The position numbers and the translations under genes are program-made. Positions 7,548 through 13,589 of a stretch of 28,399 nucleotides of DNA are shown here, piece by piece. This DNA comes from CAYMAX01 sp964388595 (lineage in GTDB: Bacteria; Bacteroidota; Bacteroidia; Bacteroidales; UBA932), in the NCBI GenBank assembly GCA_964388595.1, contig CAYMAX010000017.1:1-28399 (forward strand), given 5' to 3'. Each line of letters begins with the position of its first letter. The first letter of the stretch is position 1. The notes beneath the pieces are model-generated. The model saw nothing but the letters and a program-made list of their open reading frames with translations, was not told where the DNA came from and made no database searches.

Positions 7548-9536
7548 TTAAAGTAATTTGTCATCAACTTCATTGGGGAGGGTCACCTTCAGCTCGGGAT
7601 GTTGCTCCATTTCGCGCTTAATGGCAAACATGGCGCCTTTGTTGCGGGCCCAGCTGCGACGGGCAATGCCATTATTGACATCCCAGTAAATCATGCTTTT
7701 GATTTTGCGGTCAGCTTCTTCGCTTCCATCTATCACCATACCGAACCCACCGTTTATCACCTCTCCCCAACCTACGCCACCTCCGTTGTGAATGGAGACC
7801 CATGTGGCACCGCGGAAAGAATCGCCTATCACATTCTGAATAGCCATATCGGCGGTAAAGCAAGAGCCGTCATAGATATTGGAAGTCTCGCGGAAAGGGG
7901 AATCAGTACCCGATACGTCGTGATGGTCACGACCGAGCACTATGGGTGCGGAGATAAGACCTTCGCGAATAGCTTTATTCATAGCGAGGGCTATCTTCGT
8001 ACGTCCTTGAGCGTCTGCATACAATATTCGTGCTTGCGAACCAACTACGAGCTTGTTTTTACCTGCCTCGCGTATCCAGTGAATATTATCTTCGAGCTGG
8101 TGACGAATCTCCTGAGGAGCATCCTTGAGTTCTTCTTCAAGCACTTGGGCAGCTATGAGGTCGGTCTTTGCCAGGTCTTCCGGAAGAGATGAGGTGCAGA
8201 CCCAACGATAAGGGCCAAATCCGTAATCGAAAAAGAGTGGTCCCATGATGTCCTGAACATAGGAAGGATATTTGAACTTTCCGTGCCCGTCCATGATATC
8301 AGCACCTGCACGTGAAGATTCGAGAAGGAAGGCGTTGCCATAATCGAAGAAATACATCCCTTTGGCGGTAAGTTTGTTGATGGCTGCCACTTGCCTGCGT
8401 AGAGACTTCTGTACTTCTTTTTTGAATTTGTCGGGGTGTTGAGACATCATGGCATTGGACTGCTCAAATGTGAGTCCGGCAGGATAATAACCTCCTGCCA
8501 ATGGATTATGAAGAGACGTCTGGTCGGAACCGAGGTCAACATGAATATCTTTTTTGGCAAGTTTTTCCCACAAATCGACGATATTGCCCTGGTAGGCAAG
8601 AGAGATGGATTCTTTAGCTTCTTGAGCCTGCAATGCTCTTGCTATCAATGTATCGAGATCTGTATATACCTCGTTAATCCAGCCCTGTGAATATCTTATC
8701 TTCACCGCTTTGGGGTTGACCTCAGCGATGATGCCGACTACTCCGGCTATGACAGCCGCCTTGCCTTGAGCACCTGACATACCTCCAAGTCCCGATGTAA
8801 CGAATAATTTGCTGCGATTTTCGTCTCCCGGGTGCGAATGCATGCGTGCAGCATTAAGGACGGTAATGGTCGTACCATGGACAATACCTTGAGGGCCGAT
8901 GTACATAAAAGAGCCGGCAGTCATTTGTCCATATTGAGAGACACCCAGGGCATTGAATCTTTCCCAATTGTCCTTGGAGGAATAATTGGGAATGACCATC
9001 CCGTTGGTGATGACAAGTCTCGGGGCATCTTTATGCGAAGGGAAAAGTCCGAGGGGATGTCCTGAATAGAGAACAAGTGTCTGCTCATCAGTCATCTGAG
9101 AGAGATATTGCATTGTAAGAAGATACTGAGCCCAATTCTGGAAAGCAGCACCATTGCCTCCGTAGATGATGAGTTCGTGCGGATGTTGTGCTACTGCCAC
9201 ATCAAGATTGTTGGATATCATCAGCATGATAGCTGCAGCCTTCTCACTTTTGTGAGGGAAATCATTGATGGAACGGGCGTAAATCTTGTAGTCAGGTCTG
9301 AACCTGTACATGTAAATGCGTCCGTAAGTCTCAAGCTCTTCCTTAAATTCTGGAATAAGGGTGGAATGATGCTTGGCAGGGAAATACCTCAGTGCATTGC
9401 GAAGGGCAAGTTTTTTCTCTTCTGCAGTGAGTATGTGCTTCCTGTTGGGAGCGTGATTAATACTTTTATCGAAAGGTTTGTGATCGGGAAGAATATCGGG
9501 AATTCCCTGAATAATAGCTTTCTGAAAATCGTTCAT
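7548..9536 (-). CDS. hutU: Urocanate hydratase, long form
   Basis: Second step of histidine degradation: turns urocanate into 4-imidazolone-5-propionate using tightly bound NAD as an electrophile, in the cytoplasm. The 662-residue protein is the long form, close to the animal UROC1 size rather than the ~555 residues of pseudomonad HutU. Visible family segments include IIYGGNGAAF, LVLYSGHPLGLFPS, the nucleotide-site region GLGGMSGAQGKA, YSQGWINEVYTD, YRWVCTSS and SIHNGGGVGWGEVINGG. I chose ATG 9534-9536 because the family N-terminus (MNDF) starts there; the frame stays open to 9602, but that stretch holds the promoter -7 box. hutH, hutI and ftcD are not in this window. It heads a hutU-mutA-mutB unit, which suggests that carbon from histidine (via glutamate) is routed toward propionate. 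Confidence 0.96.
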   Translation of the reverse strand: MNDFQKAIIQGIPDILPDHKPFDKSINHAPNRKHILTAEEKKLALRNALRYFPAKHHSTLIPEFKEELETYGRIYMYRFRPDYKIYARSINDFPHKSEKAAAIMLMISNNLDVAVAQHPHELIIYGGNGAAFQNWAQYLLTMQYLSQMTDEQTLVLYSGHPLGLFPSHKDAPRLVITNGMVIPNYSSKDNWERFNALGVSQYGQMTAGSFMYIGPQGIVHGTTITVLNAARMHSHPGDENRSKLFVTSGLGGMSGAQGKAAVIAGVVGIIAEVNPKAVKIRYSQGWINEVYTDLDTLIARALQAQEAKESISLAYQGNIVDLWEKLAKKDIHVDLGSDQTSLHNPLAGGYYPAGLTFEQSNAMMSQHPDKFKKEVQKSLRRQVAAINKLTAKGMYFFDYGNAFLLESSRAGADIMDGHGKFKYPSYVQDIMGPLFFDYGFGPYRWVCTSSLPEDLAKTDLIAAQVLEEELKDAPQEIRHQLEDNIHWIREAGKNKLVVGSQARILYADAQGRTKIALAMNKAIREGLISAPIVLGRDHHDVSGTDSPFRETSNIYDGSCFTADMAIQNVIGDSFRGATWVSIHNGGGVGWGEVINGGFGMVIDGSEEADRKIKSMIYWDVNNGIARRSWARNKGAMFAIKREMEQHPELKVTLPNEVDDKLL

Positions 9537-9557
9537 ATCATATCTTGTTTTGTCCCA

Positions 9558-9565
9558 CAAAATTA
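9558..9565 (-). promoter_or_regulatory. Promoter -7 box of the hutU-mutA-mutB operon
   Basis: Read on the minus strand the sequence is TAATTTTG, a full match to the Bacteroidota -7 consensus TAnnTTTG. It lies 22 bases before the hutU ATG, leaving a leader of about 15 bases. No clear -33 TTTG is seen at 19-21 bases upstream; that position falls at the edge of the rpsU terminator hairpin. Confidence 0.6.
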
Positions 9566-9588
9566 GCAATAATAAACTAATTAAACGC

Positions 9589-9619
9589 ATTAAGCCGCTC
9601 AAAGATTGGGCGGCTTAAT
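9589..9619 (-). terminator. Terminator hairpin after rpsU
   Basis: A perfect 10-bp stem (ATTAAGCCGC paired with GCGGCTTAAT) with an 11-base loop, beginning 19 bases after the rpsU stop. In the minus direction the stem is followed by GCGTTTAATTAG rather than a solid T run, so termination may be incomplete. Because the arms are symmetric it could also act on plus-strand transcripts. Confidence 0.75.
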
Positions 9620-9637
9620 ATGTCAGTGGGGAAATAA

Positions 9638-9829
9638 CTATTCTTCGTTTATCTGGAGATGCTGTACGTAAATAGCCTTTTTCACTCTGTCTCTTCTGAT
9701 AACGGAAGGCTTTTCGAAAGTCTTTCTGCTACGAAGCTCACGGATAATACCTGTCTTCTCAAATTTACGTTTAAACTTCTTAAGGGACTTTTCAATGTTT
9801 TCGCCCTCTTTGATGGGAACAATAATCAT
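9638..9829 (-). CDS. rpsU: Ribosomal protein bS21
   Basis: Small-subunit ribosomal protein that sits next to the anti-Shine-Dalgarno end of 16S rRNA. The 63-residue basic protein matches the family: MIIVPIKEGENIEKSLKKFK at the start, then RELRSRKTFEKPS and the C-terminal RR-x-R-x-KKA segment. The gene has its own promoter and its own hairpin terminator. Its leader is exceptional for this phylum: a 12-base uninterrupted complement of the 16S 3' end lies just before the ATG. Work on Flavobacterium and relatives has shown that bS21, with neighbouring proteins, hides the anti-Shine-Dalgarno sequence, and that ribosomes lacking bS21 favour mRNAs such as rpsU that carry a strong Shine-Dalgarno sequence. 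That is an autogenous feedback loop, and this gene carries the expected signal. Confidence 0.97.
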   Translation of the reverse strand: MIIVPIKEGENIEKSLKKFKRKFEKTGIIRELRSRKTFEKPSVIRRDRVKKAIYVQHLQINEE

Positions 9830-9838
9830 AATTAATCA

Positions 9839-9850
9839 ATCACCTCCTTT
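9839..9850 (-). promoter_or_regulatory. Complete Shine-Dalgarno sequence of rpsU
   Basis: On the minus strand the leader reads AAAGGAGGTGAT, complementary over 12 bases to the canonical 16S 3' end. Nine bases separate it from the ATG, and GGAGG itself is 13 bases from it. I saw no comparable site at the other gene starts in the window, which have A/T-rich leaders. It is most likely the autoregulatory element sensed by ribosomes lacking bS21. Confidence 0.9.
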
Positions 9851-9863
9851 TATTTGGCGGGTG

Positions 9864-9893
9864 CAAAGGTAGATATTTTTATTAATTTTGCAA
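9864..9893 (-). promoter_or_regulatory. rpsU promoter
   Basis: Minus strand: TTG at 9893-9891 (within TTTCTTG), a 19-base spacer, then TACCTTTG at 9871-9864, a full match to TAnnTTTG. Transcription would start near 9857 and give a leader of about 28 bases holding the Shine-Dalgarno sequence. It overlaps the divergent xerC promoter. Confidence 0.8.
9883..9890 (+). promoter_or_regulatory. Promoter -7 box of the xerC-hpf operon
   Basis: Plus-strand TAATTTTG matches TAnnTTTG and lies 18 bases before the xerC ATG, so the leader would be about 11 bases. The box falls inside the 19-base spacer of the opposing rpsU promoter, so polymerase can probably occupy only one of the two at a time. A well-spaced -33 TTTG is not evident (the nearest, at 9853-9856, is too far). 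Confidence 0.55.
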
Positions 9894-9908
9894 GAAAGGT
9901 GTCGAAAA

Positions 9909-10862
9909 ATGATTAAGGACTTTCTTTCATATATTGTGACGCAGAGAAGATACTCTTACAGGACTTCTGCACTATATGAAGAAGCATTGCGTGATTTCTT
10001 CGTTTTTCTATTTCCAGAGAGAGACAATGGCACCGATGACATCCTCGATACCATCTCAGACAGTGAACTTATCGAATGTCTAGTACCCAACAATATACGC
10101 GGTTTCATAGCGTCAGGCATCGATTCAGGTCTCAATCCGAGGACCATCAATCTTCGCTTGAGTGCACTCAGCAGTTTTTGCAATTATCTGATGAAAAGAT
10201 CGGTCATCGCTTCCAACCCGGTACGAAAAGTCGCCAGGCCCAAAGAAGAGAAGCATATCCCCGACTTTTTTACCGAGAAGGCGATGGAAAGCTACATCGA
10301 CCGCATATCACACATTGAGAGCGATACTGAGTTTCATCATTACCGCAACAGGATAATGATGCTGGTGCTTTATACCACAGGAATGAGACGCGCCGAAATA
10401 GTCAATTTGAAAATCGGCAACTTCGACAAAGGAAGGAATATCATCAGAATCACAGGCAAAGGAGATAAGACAAGAGAAATACCAATTCCCGTTTCTGTTT
10501 GTAAAGAAATTTTATTATATTTGGAGAGAATTAAGAAGGAATTTCCTGACAGAGAGGATGATGATTTCTTCGTCACCGACAGTGGCAATAAGATTCATCC
10601 TGAATTTGTTAACGAAGTGGTACACGAAGAGCTGGACGGTGTGGAAGGGTTCTCGGGCAAAAAATCGCCCCACGTTTTAAGACACTCTTTGGCCACTCAT
10701 CTTCTCAACAACGGTGCTGATCTTAATTCCATTAAAGAGATTTTGGGTCATTCTTCCCTTGCGGCGACACAAGTTTACACCCACAATTCTTTTGAACAAT
10801 TAAAAAAAACATATTTAACAGCTCATCCCAGAGCAAAAAACAAAGGAAACAATGGAAATTAG
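9909..10862 (+). CDS. xerC: Tyrosine recombinase, XerC/XerD type
   Basis: Tyrosine recombinase expected to resolve chromosome dimers at dif as part of the Xer pair. The 317-residue protein has an N-terminal SAM-like core-binding domain (about 1-105) and a catalytic domain with the full set of residues: Arg160 in TGMRR, Lys184 in TGKGDKTRE, His255 and Arg258 in HVLRHSLATHL, His281 in LGHSS, and nucleophile Tyr290 in VYTHN. ATG 9909 was chosen over earlier near-start codons because the family N-terminus begins there and upstream lies the promoter. Housekeeping status is inferred from size, from the lack of mobile-element neighbours, and from its place between rpsU and hpf, an arrangement I believe is common in Bacteroidales. 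Its last 11 bases overlap hpf. XerC versus XerD cannot be decided here. Confidence 0.9.
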   Translation: MIKDFLSYIVTQRRYSYRTSALYEEALRDFFVFLFPERDNGTDDILDTISDSELIECLVPNNIRGFIASGIDSGLNPRTINLRLSALSSFCNYLMKRSVIASNPVRKVARPKEEKHIPDFFTEKAMESYIDRISHIESDTEFHHYRNRIMMLVLYTTGMRRAEIVNLKIGNFDKGRNIIRITGKGDKTREIPIPVSVCKEILLYLERIKKEFPDREDDDFFVTDSGNKIHPEFVNEVVHEELDGVEGFSGKKSPHVLRHSLATHLLNNGADLNSIKEILGHSSLAATQVYTHNSFEQLKKTYLTAHPRAKNKGNNGN

Positions 10863-11142
10863 AGTTCAATCGATCAAATTCGATGCTGATCAGAAGCTTC
10901 TCGATTTTATTGACAAGAAGTTAGGCAAATTATCCAAGTTTTTAGACAACATCATCAGGATGGATGTCACACTTACTGTTGAACCTGATCACAAGAAAGA
11001 TGTGAAAGTCAGAGCCATCATCCCCGGCGATGACTTGCTTATCGAAAGAAAGGCTGACACATTCGAAGATGCCGTAGTGGCTGCATCAGATGCAATGCAA
11101 GATTTGATTATCAAGACCAAAGGCAAACGATTTGACAGATAA
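10852..11142 (+). CDS. hpf: Ribosome hibernation-promoting factor, short form
   Basis: Ribosome-associated protein of the HPF/RaiA (S30AE) family, which occupies the decoding centre of idle ribosomes and supports hibernation in stationary phase. The 96-residue protein has the family start MEIRVQSIKFDAD, the middle VEPDHKKDVKV strand region, and the closing helix FEDAVVAASDAMQDLI with the basic tail KTKGKRFDR. It is a short form with no C-terminal dimerisation domain. The ATG lies inside the end of xerC (11-base overlap), so it is probably translated by coupling from xerC mRNA. Sitting beside rpsU, it makes this spot rich in ribosome-modulating genes. A rho-independent terminator follows. Confidence 0.93.
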   Translation: MEIRVQSIKFDADQKLLDFIDKKLGKLSKFLDNIIRMDVTLTVEPDHKKDVKVRAIIPGDDLLIERKADTFEDAVVAASDAMQDLIIKTKGKRFDR

Positions 11143-11169
11143 TTCCGCCCCTCATATCATCTTTTATAG

Positions 11170-11195
11170 GCTGCTCCCCACAGAGCAGCTTTTTT
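11170..11195 (+). terminator. Rho-independent terminator after hpf
   Basis: GCTGCTC at 11170-11176 pairs with GAGCAGC at 11183-11189 around a 6-base loop, followed by six T. It ends the xerC-hpf transcript. The T run overlaps the stop codon of the convergent lipoprotein gene; on that strand the hairpin lacks a U tract, so it should act mainly in the plus direction. Confidence 0.88.
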
Positions 11196-12801
11196 ATTCC
11201 CAGGTCACTTCGTCGTCGTAGATAAATTCAAATTCATCTGCGTAAAGAAGTGTGCCGACGCCACCTGTGAAGTAATCGGCATAGAGACTTGCCACAGCTA
11301 CTAACGCACAGAATTTGGGACGTTTGCCCTGTTGATTGAGATTTTTCTTATAGATGATGGGAGCAGTAAATTCTTTCCATTTTCCACCTGTGCTGGTGCT
11401 GTCCACAAGGTCGATATATGCTATCACCTGGTCATCTGAAAATGGAGGAAGATATCTGCCTTCTGCTGTATTACAGTCAAAAGGGGTGTCCTGGTCGAAC
11501 ATCATCAAGAAGATGTGGCACCTGTCGGGACGACCTATAAGAGACTTGTATGGATCTTTGGCCTTATCTATCGTTTTGGGTTCATAAGAATAATAGCCGT
11601 GGAGTTTGGTGGGACGGGAAGTAAATGGCCTTCCGAAATCAACTCTGGCCCCTGCGCTGGGAGTGAGATAGGTCTTGACAAATTTACCTGAGAACACATT
11701 GCCTCCGGCAAGCTGACCCACCACCTGGACTGTCTCCATTCTTGAGGATTTGCCTTTGATGACAAAGGTCTCCTCGGGAGAGGTGGGGTTCATTGGCTTC
11801 AGAGCATTGGCTCCCAGATTGCCTGAATCCCAGATGTAATATTGATCCGTCAGGTCTTTATCGGGGAACCACGCATTGTTGGAGGGATTTTGATACCAGT
11901 CATCGAAGTTCATGTTGGGAAACTGATACTCGCTTTCTGTAGTGAATCTCACTTCCGAACCGGACGTCTCTCCTGCTACAGCCTTGTACACATATTCGGT
12001 GCCGGCGGTAAGAGATTTCAACTGTGCGGTAAATGTACTTCCCGATGTGACGATATCGCCTGAGGGCACTGTGCTCCATTCTGTATCGGAGGCTTTTTTG
12101 TAAAGGAAAGAAGGGGTACCGAGACTCTGATTGTAAGTGCCCTTGAGAAAAGCAAAATGAGCCCAGGAATCGGCTGTTTCTGTCACTACCTGCACTTCTT
12201 TGTGGATGACGTTGATGGTCCAAATCTCTTCTATGTCGCGATATGAGACTTTGAACTGCTGAGGTGCAGTAAACACCTTCACCTCTTTGGGATTGGGGAA
12301 TATTGTCGAATTGGATGGTCCCAGCTTTATGTCAAGAATATTTACGTCAGTAAGGTCCTGGTCCATAGTGACATAAAGAATAGCATATTTGAGATTGTCA
12401 TCAAATGCAGCATCTCCGACCTGATTTTCAGCCCTTATATATCTATCTATGGTCTGAGTGGCGCTGATGGACCAGACATAACTCTGATCGGGATAGGTAG
12501 TCAGTGTGTATTGGAGAGGGGAAGAAAGATCGATATAGGTGGTAAGCTCCGGAGTGAAAGTAGCTTCTTGAGTCACCTCCATTCTGAGGAGAAGCACCTT
12601 GGCGAGATTCACAGAATCTGCCATATCCACAGTTACTGTCATCTTGGTGGAGTCTATCACAGCACTGCCTGTCTGTCCGCTTACTTCGAAAGCGGTGATG
12701 TTGCCACGAAGTCTGGGATAGGGGACATCATTGGCTATGCATGATGCCACAACGATGATGCATAGGGCTGCAATAATGTTGTTTATGATACATCTTCTCA
12801 T
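11194..12801 (-). CDS. Surface lipoprotein with Ig-like, FN3-like and PCMD domains
   Basis: Predicted outer-membrane lipoprotein of 535 residues; no enzyme function recognised. It has a signal peptide with lipobox VASC (Cys21). Residues about 30-205 form two similar beta-rich units ending in VWSISAT and IWTINVI, like DUF5018-type Ig-like repeats. An FN3-like domain covers about 210-290 (DSWAHFAFLKGTY to EVRFTTE), and a C-terminal PCMD (PF13201, 'putative carbohydrate metabolism domain') covers about 293-535, with QFPNMNFDDW, FGRPFTSRP and YFTGGVGTLLYADEF. The FN3-PCMD half is clearly paralogous to the 13586-15703 protein, while the N-terminal half is different. It is the last gene of a five-gene operon, and its ATG overlaps the barrel gene's stop (ATGA). 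Glycan binding or surface adhesion is an inference from the PCMD name and jelly-roll look. Confidence 0.85.
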   Translation of the reverse strand: MRRCIINNIIAALCIIVVASCIANDVPYPRLRGNITAFEVSGQTGSAVIDSTKMTVTVDMADSVNLAKVLLLRMEVTQEATFTPELTTYIDLSSPLQYTLTTYPDQSYVWSISATQTIDRYIRAENQVGDAAFDDNLKYAILYVTMDQDLTDVNILDIKLGPSNSTIFPNPKEVKVFTAPQQFKVSYRDIEEIWTINVIHKEVQVVTETADSWAHFAFLKGTYNQSLGTPSFLYKKASDTEWSTVPSGDIVTSGSTFTAQLKSLTAGTEYVYKAVAGETSGSEVRFTTESEYQFPNMNFDDWYQNPSNNAWFPDKDLTDQYYIWDSGNLGANALKPMNPTSPEETFVIKGKSSRMETVQVVGQLAGGNVFSGKFVKTYLTPSAGARVDFGRPFTSRPTKLHGYYSYEPKTIDKAKDPYKSLIGRPDRCHIFLMMFDQDTPFDCNTAEGRYLPPFSDDQVIAYIDLVDSTSTGGKWKEFTAPIIYKKNLNQQGKRPKFCALVAVASLYADYFTGGVGTLLYADEFEFIYDDEVTWE

Positions 12802-13589
12802 TCTTGGACAGGTTTGGGAGGTTCTTTCGACTTCTTCATGGGAAGAACGAAGTTGATACCGATGTTGATGGAGAGAAGATTGATTTTGAAATTGGCTCTA
12901 CTCGTCTCGTAAGTACCTTCGTAAATCTGACTCGTAGTCTGAGTGACCTTTTTATATCCCAATCCCAATATACCTACAGATGCTTCCACAGACATTTCAT
13001 TGGTGGCAAAGACTACAAGACCCGGTATCACATCTATGCCGAGGTCCAAAATATTTTGAAACCTTCCGGAGACATTTTCTCCTGTTCCGGTGATTAACTT
13101 CCCCTGCCCTGCTCCTACCTGGAGCGCGACATCACAGAAGAGACCGAAACGAAGACTGTTACCTAAGGGAATGTAGTATCTGTAAGAAAGAGAGCCGTAA
13201 TAGGTGTGTTGAAGATTGTAATAATCACTTATGGAGAAACCGAGGTCGTCGCTGATTTTCAAATCTACCTGGTCTATTTTGGCTAAAGAACGCTGATATG
13301 TAAACCTCACTCCCACTGCCATGTTTTTGGCAAAAGTGAAATAGAGATAGGGTGTGGCTTTCAGTGTATAGGCGTTGAAATTGATATTATCCAACACCAA
13401 AAAGTTGAAATCGGAGAACTTATAATCGGAATAAGAAACTGTACCTCCAAACATTACATACCCCTTGGGGATAAAAGTAGGAACGCCTGTCATACTTATG
13501 CCCCTATCAAATTTTTGAGCCTCTGCCATGGTATTGACCATCAGCAGAAGGCTCAAAATAAGGATCAGTTTATGAAGGGAATATCTCAC
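12798..13589 (-). CDS. Outer-membrane beta-barrel protein
   Basis: A 263-residue protein with a cleavable signal peptide (hydrophobic core LILILSLLLMV, cleavage probably after AEA at about residue 24) and a body of alternating-polarity, aromatic-rich strands such as YGSLSYRYYIPLG, LRFGLFCDVALQVGAGQG and INLLSINIGINFVLPM. The length would suit a barrel of roughly 8-12 strands, with a proline/lysine tail (KKSKEPPKPVQE) after the last strand, probably in the periplasm. The start codon is GTG, overlapping the upstream lipoprotein's TGA as GTGA; its own TGA overlaps the next ATG as ATGA. Such tight coupling on both sides implies balanced synthesis with two lipoproteins, perhaps as an anchor or partner. 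It resembles general outer-membrane beta-barrel families; I cannot name a specific one. Confidence 0.8.
   Translation of the reverse strand: MRYSLHKLILILSLLLMVNTMAEAQKFDRGISMTGVPTFIPKGYVMFGGTVSYSDYKFSDFNFLVLDNINFNAYTLKATPYLYFTFAKNMAVGVRFTYQRSLAKIDQVDLKISDDLGFSISDYYNLQHTYYGSLSYRYYIPLGNSLRFGLFCDVALQVGAGQGKLITGTGENVSGRFQNILDLGIDVIPGLVVFATNEMSVEASVGILGLGYKKVTQTTSQIYEGTYETSRANFKINLLSINIGINFVLPMKKSKEPPKPVQE

Noticed and set aside
7599..8192. A 197-codon open frame on the plus strand
   Set aside because: Antisense to conserved hutU sequence with no recognisable domain or promoter.
9537..9602. A 22-residue N-terminal extension of hutU
   Set aside because: The stretch contains the promoter -7 box and part of the terminator hairpin; the family N-terminus starts at 9536.
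9909..10862. The tyrosine recombinase as the integrase of a mobile element
   Set aside because: No attachment-site repeats, tRNA, excisionase or cargo genes nearby; the neighbours rpsU and hpf are core genes and the length fits Xer.
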